Assembly (NCBI RefSeq): GCF_044466355.1
Contig: NZ_JBITMQ010000018.1
Coordinates: forward strand, 142,739-206,738
Origin: Actinophytocola sp044466355
Lineage (GTDB): Bacteria > Actinomycetota > Actinomycetes > Mycobacteriales > Pseudonocardiaceae
Direction: 5' to 3'
Length of the DNA: 64,000 bases
Shown: piece by piece, positions 16,324-25,002 of the stretch
Layout of the letters: every line of letters begins with the position of its first letter
How positions within the stretch are numbered: position 1 is the first letter of the stretch
Notes under the pieces: model-generated
Database searches by the model: none
What the model saw: the letters and a program-made list of their open reading frames with translations, nothing else
What the model was told of the DNA's origin: nothing
Made by a program: the position numbers and the translations under genes

Positions 16324-17250
16324 TCAGACGACGACGGCCGCGTGCCAGCGGTCCGACAGTTGCTGGCCCTGTGTCGGGGCGAAGTTGCGCGGGGTCTGGA
16401 AGCCGCCCAGGTTGGTGACCGGGTCGTTCAGGACCAGGCTGTTCTCGCCGGACGGCGACGGCAGGCCCTGCTTGAGGTTCACCGCGCCGGACAGCAGGCC
16501 GAACAGGCCGCAGCCGGTGGCGCCGGGCACCGCGAACGTGGTGTCGGCCTGGGAGGCACCGGACAGCGACAGGTAGCCCATCTCACCGGTCGGGTTCGCG
16601 GTGCCGTCCGCGTCGAAGCGCACGAAGCGGGGCGCCGGGCGGGCGGTGTTCGCGGGCTTCAGCAGGATCGGGTTGCTGTTCGAACCGATGTGGCAGTTCG
16701 GGTCCAGGAACGGGTTGCTGAGCTTGATCTTCACCGGCAGGGTCACGATCGGCGTGCCGCTGCCCGCGCCGGCGGCGAGGTTGAAGTCCCTCGGCGCACC
16801 CGCGGACTGGATGGTCGCGGTGACCCGGTTGAGCGGGCTGTTCTCCACGCGCTCGCAGATGTCGGAGATGACCGGGATGTCGCTCGGGCACATCAGGCCG
16901 AGCAGGCCGCCGGGGATCTCGACCGGGGCGCCGATGACCGCGCCGCCCGTCGGGGCCACGACCGAGTACACGCCGCCCTGGTTGAGCACGCCCGCCTGCA
17001 GGTCGGTGGCGCCGGTGGTCAGCGTGGTCTCGCCGATCGTGAACGTGCCGGTGGTGGCGCTGGACGACAGGCACAGCGCCGCCACGGTCGCCCCGTCGGC
17101 GGCGAGCATGGCGGGGTCGTCGACCGGGCACCGGCTCAGCGGGGCCCACGCGCCCGCGAGCGTGTCGGCCGACGCGGACGTGCCGACCGAGAGCAACGAC
17201 GCGGCGACCGCCGCGACGGCCACGATAACCGTTCTTCGTATTCGGGACAC
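16324..17250 (-). CDS. secreted protein of unknown function
   Basis: A 308-residue exported protein. The N-terminus, with VIVAVAAVAASLLSVGTSASA, is a Sec signal peptide with cleavage after ASA. The mature part is Gly/Pro/Thr-rich, mostly beta, with several Cys (SRCPVDD, LMCPSDIPVISDICE, DPNCHIGS, TGCGLFG) likely to be paired outside the cell. It resembles the other two secreted proteins upstream in style, in particular the DPNCHIGSNSNPI segment, but I do not recognise the family with confidence. GTG 17250 follows an AGAGG ribosome site. It is the third gene of a three-gene operon. Confidence 0.8.
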   Translation of the reverse strand: MSRIRRTVIVAVAAVAASLLSVGTSASADTLAGAWAPLSRCPVDDPAMLAADGATVAALCLSSSATTGTFTIGETTLTTGATDLQAGVLNQGGVYSVVAPTGGAVIGAPVEIPGGLLGLMCPSDIPVISDICERVENSPLNRVTATIQSAGAPRDFNLAAGAGSGTPIVTLPVKIKLSNPFLDPNCHIGSNSNPILLKPANTARPAPRFVRFDADGTANPTGEMGYLSLSGASQADTTFAVPGATGCGLFGLLSGAVNLKQGLPSPSGENSLVLNDPVTNLGGFQTPRNFAPTQGQQLSDRWHAAVVV

Positions 17251-17316
17251 AGGTCACCTCTCACAGGGGGAACAGCAGATTTCTCCGTCACGCTGGAAAA
17301 GCAGGAAAAACGTGGC

Positions 17317-18714
17317 TCATGGCGCCGGGTACTTCGGGTCCACCGGTTCCGCGGGCGGGCAGCCGCTGTTGTTGCCGGTGACCGCACAGACCGGGCCCTG
17401 ATAGAGCCGGACATGGTTGCCCGGCCCCGAGATCAGGCCGGTGAGAATGGGGTCGAGGTCCTCGGTGACCCCGCAGCCGCTGAACGGCGGGATCGTCACG
17501 GTGCCCATCAGCGGGCCGCCCTTGGTGATCGAGTACTTGTCCGGTCCGCTGTAGGACGCGGTGAACACGGCGTCGATGGGCACCGCGGACCGGCAGTCGG
17601 GCCCGACCGGCACGGGAACGCCGTTGACGCGCGCCTCGATGATCTGGGCGGACAGCTTCACGTTGACCTTGGTCAGACCCTCGTACTCACCGGGCCGCCC
17701 GGGGATCGGGGTCAGCTTCGACCACTGGTGGACGTCCGCGAGCCCGATCTGGGTCAACTGCATGGTGCCGGTGGCCGGCACGAAACCGAACGCGAAGAAC
17801 GACCCCGTCGCGGGCGGGTACTTCGGCTCGCCGTCCAGCTCGGGCAGCACGAGCGCGTCCTGGCACCCCACCGGCGGCTTCTCCGGGCACCTGTTGATCA
17901 TGAGGTTCGTCGCCGCGATGTTGATCGTGCCCGTCGGCTGGTAGACCGCCGCGTCCAGTTTCGCGATGTTGGCGCGCCCGTTCACCTTCGCGCAGAACGG
18001 GGTCCGGTACACCGGGGGTGTGTCCGGGAGGCGGTAGCACTCCGGTGGCGGCGGCGCGGCGACGGACGGCGCGGTGGCCGACGGCGCGCCCCGGTCCGGC
18101 TGTCCCGGCTCCTCGGGCGCCGGCGACGGGACCCGCTCCGGCGTCCTCGGCGGCGCCCCGACCGGGACGACCGCGAGCTCGGCGGTCTCGGCGGGGTCGA
18201 GCACGCAGGTCAGGCCGGCGACGGGTGGCTCGGTCGGCGTGCCGTCCGCGGCGTACCCGGTGATCGCGACGGTCAGGTCGCCCGCGGCGAACGTCACCTG
18301 GCCCGCCGAGGGCGGGGTCACCGGCGGGGCGGTGACGGTGCCGCCCAGCACCACGGGGTCGGCGAGCGGCACCGGGTCGGACACCGCCGACCACCTCTCG
18401 GGGTGCACGTCGAGCCTGGTCACGGCCGTGACGCTGGCCGCGCCCGGCAGGCCGGCGAGCGCCGTGGCCGGGACCGTCACCGCAAGACCGACGTCGACGG
18501 GTTCGACCGGCGCACCGACCACGCCCGCGGCCGGGAGCGTCGCGGTGACCCGCAGCGTGACCGGGCCCGCCTCGCCGCACACGTAGTCGAGCGAGGTGTC
18601 GATCACCTGCGGTTCGCCGTGCAGCGGTTCCCGTTGCGCCCCGGCGTTGCCGGGCACGACCACGAGCGAGATCGCCACGCCCGCGATGACCAGCGCCCGT
18701 CGGTTCCGCCTCAT
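17317..18714 (-). CDS. secreted two-part protein of unknown function
   Basis: A 465-residue exported protein. The start ATG 18714 follows AAAGGCGGG and gives a signal peptide (RRALVIAGVAISLVVVPGNAGA). Residues about 30-190 form a beta-rich domain (DYVCGEAGPVTLRVTATLPAAG); a Pro-rich hinge (PSPAPEEPGQPDRG) leads to a second domain with FCAKVNGRANIAKLDAAVYQPTG, NRCPEKPPVGC and PFSGCGVTEDLDP. The first domain resembles a repeated actinobacterial surface module (possibly DUF6801), but this is unconfirmed. It is the middle gene of the secreted operon. Confidence 0.78.
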   Translation of the reverse strand: MRRNRRALVIAGVAISLVVVPGNAGAQREPLHGEPQVIDTSLDYVCGEAGPVTLRVTATLPAAGVVGAPVEPVDVGLAVTVPATALAGLPGAASVTAVTRLDVHPERWSAVSDPVPLADPVVLGGTVTAPPVTPPSAGQVTFAAGDLTVAITGYAADGTPTEPPVAGLTCVLDPAETAELAVVPVGAPPRTPERVPSPAPEEPGQPDRGAPSATAPSVAAPPPPECYRLPDTPPVYRTPFCAKVNGRANIAKLDAAVYQPTGTINIAATNLMINRCPEKPPVGCQDALVLPELDGEPKYPPATGSFFAFGFVPATGTMQLTQIGLADVHQWSKLTPIPGRPGEYEGLTKVNVKLSAQIIEARVNGVPVPVGPDCRSAVPIDAVFTASYSGPDKYSITKGGPLMGTVTIPPFSGCGVTEDLDPILTGLISGPGNHVRLYQGPVCAVTGNNSGCPPAEPVDPKYPAP

Positions 18715-18794
18715 GTACCCGCCTTTCGGGAGTGTGCGGGGCCTGCCCGGGTGGTTCACCGAGCAGGCCCCGCCGTTCTACGCGCCGGTCACCG

Positions 18795-19412
18795 TCATGC
18801 CGGGAGCACGATCAGCCCGGGGTCGACGACGAAGGTGCCCGCGAACCCGGCCGCCTCGCCCTGGCTGATCAGCCCGAGGCAGTCGTTGGCCGGGTCGACG
18901 TAGCTGACCGTCAGCGTCTGGTCCGCCAGTACTTCCAGTTCGTTCGTGTCGTTGTCGAAGGTGGCGTTCACGTAACCGGTGACCGTCGCCTCGCAGGACG
19001 GGCCCGAGATGTCCGCATCGATGTTGATGATGCGGCCGGTCGTGAGGCCGCCGCTGTGCGTGTCGCCGTGCAGCTCCCACGTGCCCTGGTGCGTCACCGT
19101 GAACGTGAGACCGAACGGGCCGGAGCAGTTGTTGAACTGCGTGCTGCCGGGCGGGAGCGTGGCGATCGGGTCCGGTACGGCGGGGCCGAGGTTCGCCGTA
19201 CCCGCCGCCGACGCCGAATCGCAGGTCAGCTGGATTCCGGAGGCCGTGGTCAGTACCGTCACGCCTGCCTGGCCGGTGAAGTTCCCGCCCGTGCCACCGT
19301 CGTCCCGCGCGACGTTCCACGTCGCGGGCAGCGCCGAGGCGGTCCCAGCGATGACGGTCGTCGCGACCAGAGCCACCCCGGTGGCAATGGCGCCAATCAA
19401 TCGTCCGCGCAT
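18795..19412 (-). CDS. secreted protein, first gene of the exported operon
   Basis: A 205-residue exported protein. ATG 19412 follows GGAAAGGAACGAG and opens a signal peptide ending in IAGTASA. The mature protein is beta-rich, with Cys pairs (LTCDSASAAG, NNCSGPFGLTFTVTHQG, PSCEATVTGYVNATF, NDCLGLIS), and looks like a small extracellular beta-sandwich. The family is unknown. It heads the three-gene secreted operon and lies just downstream of the mce operon on the same strand, with its own promoter and palindrome at 19482-19510. Confidence 0.8.
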   Translation of the reverse strand: MRGRLIGAIATGVALVATTVIAGTASALPATWNVARDDGGTGGNFTGQAGVTVLTTASGIQLTCDSASAAGTANLGPAVPDPIATLPPGSTQFNNCSGPFGLTFTVTHQGTWELHGDTHSGGLTTGRIINIDADISGPSCEATVTGYVNATFDNDTNELEVLADQTLTVSYVDPANDCLGLISQGEAAGFAGTFVVDPGLIVLPA

Positions 19413-19481
19413 GTGCTCGTTCCTTTCCGTGGGGATTACTACGGAAGGCAATTTCGGCTTTTCGAAGCCCTCGCACAAAAG

Positions 19482-19510
19482 ACGTTACCTGCCAGTAACA
19501 GCTATCGCAA
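19482..19510 (-). promoter_or_regulatory. promoter with palindromic operator for the secreted operon
   Basis: On the minus strand TTGCGA (19505-19510), a 17-bp spacer and TAACGT (19482-19487) form a sigma-70-type promoter. A 16-bp palindrome, GTTACCTGCCAGTAAC (19484-19499), fills the spacer and runs into the -10 element, a typical TetR-family operator placement. A related palindrome is found at the mce promoter (29999-30010). Confidence 0.6.
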
Positions 19511-19596
19511 TTGCCTGCCATAAAGGATCATGTCTATTTTTCTCCATTCTTCTGAATGAACAGTCCGGGTCAATTTTCTTGTCACTTCGTGATAAT

Positions 19597-20193
19597 TCAG
19601 CGGGGCGCCATGTCGGTTATCACCCAATGTCCGCCCTCGCGTTTGGCGGTCACGGACAACTGCGCTGCCGCGGCGTTCGTGGTGTTCGTGTCGACACGGG
19701 TCGCGGACTGGTCGAGGAACACCAGCAGCCGGGCCCGGTCACCGTCCAGCGACTGCACGGCCGAATGGACGACACGGGTGGTGAGCACGAGTTTCTGGCC
19801 GGGCGCCTTGTCCCGCACCTCGGCGAACAACCTGTCGTAGGTCTCGAGCGCCTCGCCGCGGAGCACCGCGTCGGCGGCCTGCTCGGTCACCTCGGTCTTG
19901 TCGTAGGAATACGAGAAGATCTGGTTGAGCGCGCTCGTGACCGCGGCGCTCACCTCCGCGGTGCGGCCCGTGTCGACCAGCGCGCTGTTCTGCGCGGCAC
20001 CGGCGGAACGCAGGTCGTTCGCGGCGACGAGCGCCCACGTCCCGGCACCGGTCAGCAGCGCGGCGAGCACGCCGAGCGCCACCACGACCCGGCGCGGCCG
20101 GAAGAACCCGGTCGGCTCCGGCGGACCGGGCTCCTCCTCCGGCGGGTCGACCTCGGTGTCGACCACGTCCTCCTCGTCGAGCTGTGCGGTCAT
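19597..20193 (-). CDS. Mce-associated membrane protein (second)
   Basis: A 198-residue membrane-anchored protein. An acidic cytoplasmic N-terminus (EEDVVDTEVDPPEEEPGPPEP) precedes one membrane helix (VVVALGVLAALLTGAGTWALVAA) and an extracellular NTF2-like domain (ALNQIFSYSYDKTEVTEQAADAVLRGEALETYDRLF ... GHWVITDM). This is the usual architecture of the Mas proteins encoded at the end of mce operons. ATG 20193 overlaps the previous stop (ATGA). It is the last gene of the mce operon. Confidence 0.88.
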   Translation of the reverse strand: MTAQLDEEDVVDTEVDPPEEEPGPPEPTGFFRPRRVVVALGVLAALLTGAGTWALVAANDLRSAGAAQNSALVDTGRTAEVSAAVTSALNQIFSYSYDKTEVTEQAADAVLRGEALETYDRLFAEVRDKAPGQKLVLTTRVVHSAVQSLDGDRARLLVFLDQSATRVDTNTTNAAAAQLSVTAKREGGHWVITDMAPR

Positions 20194-20681
20194 CGTTCCC
20201 CCAACGGCACCTGGTCCAGGGCGGACAGCTTCCACTCACCGTCCACACGCGACATCCCGGCGACGAACCGGTTGCGTTTCGACGCGGGCGGCGAACCGTC
20301 CTTGGCGGTCGAGATCTCCACGGACACCAGCAACTTCGCCGCCCCGGCCCGGGTGTCCAGCTCGCTGACGGCCGCGTCGAGCACCCGGCCGGTGGCGACC
20401 GTGGCGTTGTCCGTCAATTGCCTGCGGACCGTGGCGTCGGTGGCGGCGAGCTCGTCGCGCAGCGCGCCGGTCGAGACCGCGAGCCACTTGTCGATGCCGC
20501 CGTCGACGTCGTGGTAGTCCAACGTGGTCAGCGTGGCCACGTGCGTGCGGCCCGCGGCCAGCACCTCGTCGCGGGCGGTGGCGTAGGCCAGCGAGTCGTC
20601 CCGCGACGCCTGCCACCAGGTCCAGCCACCCCACCCGGCGAACGCGAGCGCCAGCACGACGACACCGAGCATCACCTTCAC
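20190..20681 (-). CDS. Mce-associated membrane protein (first)
   Basis: A 163-residue protein with one N-terminal membrane helix (VMLGVVVLALAFAGWGGWTWW) and an extracellular NTF2-like domain (DSLAYATARDEVLAAGRTHVATLTTLDY ... GEWKLSALDQV). GTG 20681 overlaps the mceF stop (GTGA), which decides the start against GTG 20693. Mas proteins are thought to stabilise Mce transporters; the function here is inferred from position and architecture. Confidence 0.87.
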   Translation of the reverse strand: MKVMLGVVVLALAFAGWGGWTWWQASRDDSLAYATARDEVLAAGRTHVATLTTLDYHDVDGGIDKWLAVSTGALRDELAATDATVRRQLTDNATVATGRVLDAAVSELDTRAGAAKLLVSVEISTAKDGSPPASKRNRFVAGMSRVDGEWKLSALDQVPLGER

Positions 20682-21889
20682 TTGCCGAGCCACAACAACT
20701 CCTCCAGGTCGGAGACCAGCGCGAGGTCCGGCGCGCCGAGCGGGCCGGGCAGCCGGGCACCGCCACCGGGCACCGCGGGGGTCGGCACCCCGTTGTCCGG
20801 CACGTTCTGCGAGCCGCGGACCAGCCGTGGGTCGCCGTACGGGAGCGTGCACGCGGTCGAGAGGTCCAGCGGCGCGGGCGTGACGTCCTCGCCCGGCCGG
20901 TGCGGCGTGTCGTACCCGGACACGCACGGCATCGGGTCCCCGAAGTTGAGGACGATCGACAGGTTCCCGCTCTCCGGCGTGATCGACGTCGAGGTGGCGG
21001 CGACCGCCTTCGGCACGTTCACGAACAGCTGTCGCATGCCCGCGATCCGCGACTCGAAGATCTCCGACGTGGTCACCAGGTTCGCCACCAGCACCGACAG
21101 GCCCGGGTTGGTGTCGGTCAGCAGCGCGGACAGCTGGGTGGCGGCGGCGGGCGCGGCGCCGATCAGCTCACGCAGGTCGCCGTCGGCGTTCGCCAGCTCG
21201 TCCGCGAACAGCTTCGCGTTGCCCGCGAACGACCGCCAGGCGTCCGACGAGTCCAGCTGTGTGCGCAGCACGATCGCGCCGTCGTCGATCAGCTTCGTGG
21301 TCTGCGGCAGGTGCCTGCCCGCCTCGTCGGTGAACGAGATGGTCGAGTCGACCAGCAGGCTCAGGCTCGGACCGGTGTCGTTCATCGCCGTGTACAGCTC
21401 GTCGACCACCACGCGCAGCGACTCGGTCGGCACCGACCGGTTGAAGTCGGACAGGTTGCCGAGCAGCGTGGTGACCGGCATCGGCACGGTCGTCGACTCC
21501 TTCGGGATCACCGCCCCGTCCTCGAGGTACGGCCCGCCGTCACCGCGTGGCTGCAGGTCGACGTACTGCTCACCGATCGCGGACCGGTTCGCCACCACGG
21601 CCGAGCTGTCGACCGGGACACGGGGCGCGTCCTCGTCGAGCAGGAGGTCGGCCTCCATGCCGTCGTCGGTGAGCCGTAGCTCGCCGACCCGGCCGATCGC
21701 CACGCCGCGGTAGGTGACCTCGCTGTTGGTGAACAGGCCGCCGCCGTCGTCGAGCTGCAGCCGCACGGTGTATGTGCCACTGCCGAAGAGCCGGTCGAGC
21801 CCGGCGTAGTTGGCGCCGACGAACGCGACCGCCGCCAGCGCGAGCACCACGAACGCGAGCACCTGCACCCGCACCGTTCTCGTCAGCAT
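20678..21889 (-). CDS. MCE family protein (MceF position)
   Basis: A 403-residue Mce protein with an N-terminal membrane helix (VQVLAFVVLALAAVAFVGANYAG), the MCE/MlaD domain (TVRLQLDDGGGLFTNSEVTYRGVAIGRVGEL, about residues 38-115, then IGEQYVDLQP) and a long helical region. It is the sixth Mce subunit of the hexameric lipid-conducting tube. ATG overlaps the mceE stop (TGATG). Confidence 0.93.
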   Translation of the reverse strand: MLTRTVRVQVLAFVVLALAAVAFVGANYAGLDRLFGSGTYTVRLQLDDGGGLFTNSEVTYRGVAIGRVGELRLTDDGMEADLLLDEDAPRVPVDSSAVVANRSAIGEQYVDLQPRGDGGPYLEDGAVIPKESTTVPMPVTTLLGNLSDFNRSVPTESLRVVVDELYTAMNDTGPSLSLLVDSTISFTDEAGRHLPQTTKLIDDGAIVLRTQLDSSDAWRSFAGNAKLFADELANADGDLRELIGAAPAAATQLSALLTDTNPGLSVLVANLVTTSEIFESRIAGMRQLFVNVPKAVAATSTSITPESGNLSIVLNFGDPMPCVSGYDTPHRPGEDVTPAPLDLSTACTLPYGDPRLVRGSQNVPDNGVPTPAVPGGGARLPGPLGAPDLALVSDLEELLWLGK

Positions 21890-22914
21890 CAGTTGCCCCC
21901 TTCCGGGATCGGCAGGGGCGGGAGCGGATCCGTGAACTCCGGATAGACCTGCATGGAGAAGAAGACGTTGATGTAGTCGCCCTTCGTCGCGTCGAGGACC
22001 GCGTCGGTGAACGGGAACGTGGGCAGGATCTCCAGTGCCCGAGGCAGGTCCTGGCCCGCGTCGGCGAGCCGGTTGAGCACCGGGGCGAGCGCCGTCAGGT
22101 CGGCGACCATGTCGTCGCGGCTGCGTTCGATCGTGTCGACGGCGACGTCCGAGAGCGTGTCGAGCGACTGCAGCATGGTGACGAGCGCGCTGCGCTGCTC
22201 GGTCAGCGCCCGCAGACCGGGCGTGAGGTCGGTGAGCGCGCCGCGGATCTGCTCGTTGCGGCCCGCGAGCGTGGCCGACAGCTGGTTGAGCCCGTCGAGC
22301 GCGGTCGTGATGTCCCCGCGGTGCGCGTCGAGGTGCGTCACCAGTTCGTCCACGTTGGCCAGGAAGGCCTTGATCTCCGGTTCGTTGCCGGACAACGCCT
22401 TGCTCAGCTCCTGGTTGATGGTCCGCAGCTGGCCGATGCCGCCGCCGTTGAGCAGCAGCGACAGCGCGCCGAAGACCTCCTCGACCTCGGTGTGCCGGTT
22501 CGTGCGGTCGGCGGTGATCACCGCGCCGTCGGCCAGCTTCTCCTGGTTGGTGCTGCCCACCGGGGCCGCCAGCTCGACGAACTTCTCGCCCAGCAGGCTC
22601 GACTGGCGCAGGCTCGCGGTCGCGTCGGACGGCAGCCGGACGTCACCGTTGACGGCGACCACGACCTGCGGCGTCCACCGGTCCGCACCGCCCAGTTCGA
22701 TCGACTCGACCCGGCCGACGACCACGTCGTTGACCTTCACCGCGGCGTGCGGCACGAGGTCGAGCACGTCGGCGAACTCGACGGTGACGCGGTACGGGTG
22801 GTCGCCGAGGTCCGCGCCGCCGGGCAGCGGCAGGTCGTAGATGCCGCTCGTGCCGGTCGAGGTGCACCCGGCGAGCGCGAGCACCGCGGCACACGCGGCG
22901 AGGATGCGTTTCAT
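21889..22914 (-). CDS. MCE family lipoprotein (MceE position)
   Basis: A 341-residue Mce subunit made as a lipoprotein: MKRILAACAAVLALAGC places the lipidated Cys at 17, as in LprK/MceE proteins. The MCE domain (YRVTVEFADVLDLVPHAAVKVNDVVVGRVESI) is followed by helical Mce4_CUP1-like sequence. Its ATG overlaps the stop of a 22-codon micro-ORF that bridges it to mceD. The anchor suggests that it tethers the tube outside the membrane. Confidence 0.94.
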   Translation of the reverse strand: MKRILAACAAVLALAGCTSTGTSGIYDLPLPGGADLGDHPYRVTVEFADVLDLVPHAAVKVNDVVVGRVESIELGGADRWTPQVVVAVNGDVRLPSDATASLRQSSLLGEKFVELAAPVGSTNQEKLADGAVITADRTNRHTEVEEVFGALSLLLNGGGIGQLRTINQELSKALSGNEPEIKAFLANVDELVTHLDAHRGDITTALDGLNQLSATLAGRNEQIRGALTDLTPGLRALTEQRSALVTMLQSLDTLSDVAVDTIERSRDDMVADLTALAPVLNRLADAGQDLPRALEILPTFPFTDAVLDATKGDYINVFFSMQVYPEFTDPLPPLPIPEGGN

Positions 22915-22979
22915 GCCGCCCCCTCGCAGGCTCCGGGGCGCCGCGGTGCTCGGTCATTCGCTCCGCAAGCTCTGCTCAT
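22911..22979 (-). CDS. 22-codon bridging micro-ORF between mceD and mceE
   Basis: This ORF starts ATGA-overlapping with the mceD stop and ends ATGA-overlapping with the mceE start. The peptide has the pattern MSxACGAN-x-RAP-x5-ACE with two Cys. A second ORF with the same pattern, the same 69-nt length and the same double overlap lies at 27241-27309. The DNA of the two is also similar, so a non-coding repeat that happens to stay open is an alternative. Translation is not shown. Confidence 0.5.
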   Translation of the reverse strand: MSRACGANDRAPRRPGACEGAA

Positions 22980-24013
22980 CGCGGACCCTCCAACGGCACG
23001 CCGTCCGTGAACGGCAGCGGTACGGCAGGTGCCTGCGGGTCGGCCAGGTACTCCAGCAGCAGCCCGCGGCCCTCCAGCGTGCCCGTCACCGGGTTGAACG
23101 CCTCCACCACGTTCGTCGCCGCGATCGGCACCACGTCGAGTGCCTCGGCGACCGACGCGCGGTTGTCCACCAGCAGCTGCGTCGTCCGCGCCAGCTTGTC
23201 CACATTGGACTTGATGGCGGCGCGGTTGTCGCGGATGAACGCCTGGATGTCGGCCAGCGCCCCCGCGAGCGTGTTCAGCGCGGTGGACAGCTCGTCGCGG
23301 TCGGCCGACAGGGTCCGCCACACCTGGTCGAGCTGGTTGTTCACGCCGCGGACCTGCTGGTCGTTGGTGGCGAGCATGGTCGTGAACTTCTGCAGCTCGT
23401 CGACCGTGCCGAACAGGTCACCCGCGGAGCCGGACAGCGTGCGCGCGGCCTCGGCGAAGTTGCGGACGCTCTCGTTGAACGCCTTGCCGTTGCCCTCCAG
23501 GTTCGCCGCACCCGTGTCGAGCAGCTCCGACAACGCGCCGTCCGAGTTCGCTCCGTCCGGGCCCAGCGCCGTGACCAGCGTGTTCAGGCTCGCGTACAGC
23601 TCGTCCAGCTCGACCGGGGTCGCGGTACGTTCCTCCGGGATCACGGCGCCGTCGGCGATCACCGGGCCGCCGCGGCTCAGGTCGGTGAGCTGCACGTACC
23701 GGTCGGACACGACGCTCGGCGCGACCACCACCGCCTTGGTGTCCGGGGACACGCCGACCTCGTCGTCCACGGTGAACACGACCTCGACCCGGGCCCCGCG
23801 CGGGGTCACCGACTCCACCGCGCCGACCCGCACACCGAGCACCTGCACGTCCGAGCCCGCGTACACGCCCACCGCACGGGAGAAGTACGCGGTGATCCGT
23901 TTCTGGTCGTCGCCGCCGAACACCCACCACAGCACGCCCGCGGTGACCACGCCGACCACCAGGCTCAGCGCGACGATCCGGCCGATGCGGCGACCCATCC
24001 TCGTCTCGGTCAC
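22976..24013 (-). CDS. MCE family protein (MceD position)
   Basis: A 345-residue Mce subunit with an N-terminal helix (IGRIVALSLVVGVVTAGVLWWVF), MCE domain (KRITAYFSRAVGVYAGSDVQVLGVRVGAVESV) and long helical C-terminal half rich in heptad-like sequence. GTG 24013 overlaps the mceC stop (GTGA), which fixes the start. Part of the lipid importer. Confidence 0.93.
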   Translation of the reverse strand: MTETRMGRRIGRIVALSLVVGVVTAGVLWWVFGGDDQKRITAYFSRAVGVYAGSDVQVLGVRVGAVESVTPRGARVEVVFTVDDEVGVSPDTKAVVVAPSVVSDRYVQLTDLSRGGPVIADGAVIPEERTATPVELDELYASLNTLVTALGPDGANSDGALSELLDTGAANLEGNGKAFNESVRNFAEAARTLSGSAGDLFGTVDELQKFTTMLATNDQQVRGVNNQLDQVWRTLSADRDELSTALNTLAGALADIQAFIRDNRAAIKSNVDKLARTTQLLVDNRASVAEALDVVPIAATNVVEAFNPVTGTLEGRGLLLEYLADPQAPAVPLPFTDGVPLEGPR

Positions 24014-25002
24014 CGGGGCCCCCCTTCCGGCAGCGGCGGCGGGAGGCACGGTTCGCGGTTCTCCGGAACCAGCCCGCAGACGTAGGTGTCGATCCAGCGC
24101 CCGCTGCCGGTCGTGTTGTTGATCAGCCGGAAGTACGGGCCCGCGAGCTTCAGGCCGCGGTCGAGCTGGTCGCCGTACTTCGTGAGCACGTCCGTGACCA
24201 CGTCGAGCTGTTCGAGCGCCGGCGCGAGCTGCTCCTGGTTGTCCGCCACCAGACCGGACAGCTCCCGCGCGAGGTCCGTGGTGCCGGTGAGCAGCTTGTG
24301 GATCGCGTCCCGCCGGTTCGACAGCTCGGTCAGCAGCAGCTCCCCGTCGTCGAGGAGCTTGTCGAACTCCTCATTGGTGCCGGCGAGCGTCGAGGTGATC
24401 CGGCGGGTGTTGCCGAGCAGCTCGGCGAGCTGGTCGTCACGCGAGGAGATGGTGTGGGACAACGCGGTCAGACCGTCCAGTGCGGACTTCACGTGCTCCG
24501 GCGAGTCGGCGAACGTGTCGGAGATGGTGCGGAAGCTCTGCGCGAGCAGGTCGGTGTCGATGGCGCCCGCGGTGTCGGCGAGCCCCTCGAACGCCTGCGT
24601 CACGTCGTAGGGCGTGACCGTGCGGTCCAGCCCGATCCGCACGTCCGGGTCCTGCTCGCTGTCACCGGTCGGGTGCAGGGCGAGGAACTTGCGGCCCAGC
24701 AACGTCTTGATCTTGATGGCGGCGGTGCTGTGGTCGCCGACCCACGTGTCCTCGACGCGGAAGGTCACCAGCACCCGGTCCACATCCAGCCCGACGTCGG
24801 TCACCTCGCCGACCTTGATGCCCGCCACCCGCACCTCGTCGTCCGGGCGCAGCCCCGCGGCCTCGGAGAACTCCGCCTCGTACGTGGTGCCGTTGATGCC
24901 GGGCAGGTCGGGCCAGAAGTACACGAGCGCGGCGAGTCCGAGCAGCACCACGGTGCCGATGACACCGATCGGCCCCGGTCTGCGTTCACGGAAGGACTTC
25001 AC
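24010..25002 (-). CDS. MCE family protein (MceC position)
   Basis: A 330-residue Mce subunit: membrane helix IGVIGTVVLLGLAALVYFW, MCE domain (YEAEFSEAAGLRPDDEVRVAGIKVGEVTDVGLDVDRVLVTF) and helical tail ending in a short Pro-rich stretch. GTG 25002 overlaps the mceB stop (GTGA). Two Cys near the C-terminus (TYVCGLVPENREPCLPP) may pair outside the cell. Confidence 0.93.
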   Translation of the reverse strand: MKSFRERRPGPIGVIGTVVLLGLAALVYFWPDLPGINGTTYEAEFSEAAGLRPDDEVRVAGIKVGEVTDVGLDVDRVLVTFRVEDTWVGDHSTAAIKIKTLLGRKFLALHPTGDSEQDPDVRIGLDRTVTPYDVTQAFEGLADTAGAIDTDLLAQSFRTISDTFADSPEHVKSALDGLTALSHTISSRDDQLAELLGNTRRITSTLAGTNEEFDKLLDDGELLLTELSNRRDAIHKLLTGTTDLARELSGLVADNQEQLAPALEQLDVVTDVLTKYGDQLDRGLKLAGPYFRLINNTTGSGRWIDTYVCGLVPENREPCLPPPLPEGGPR

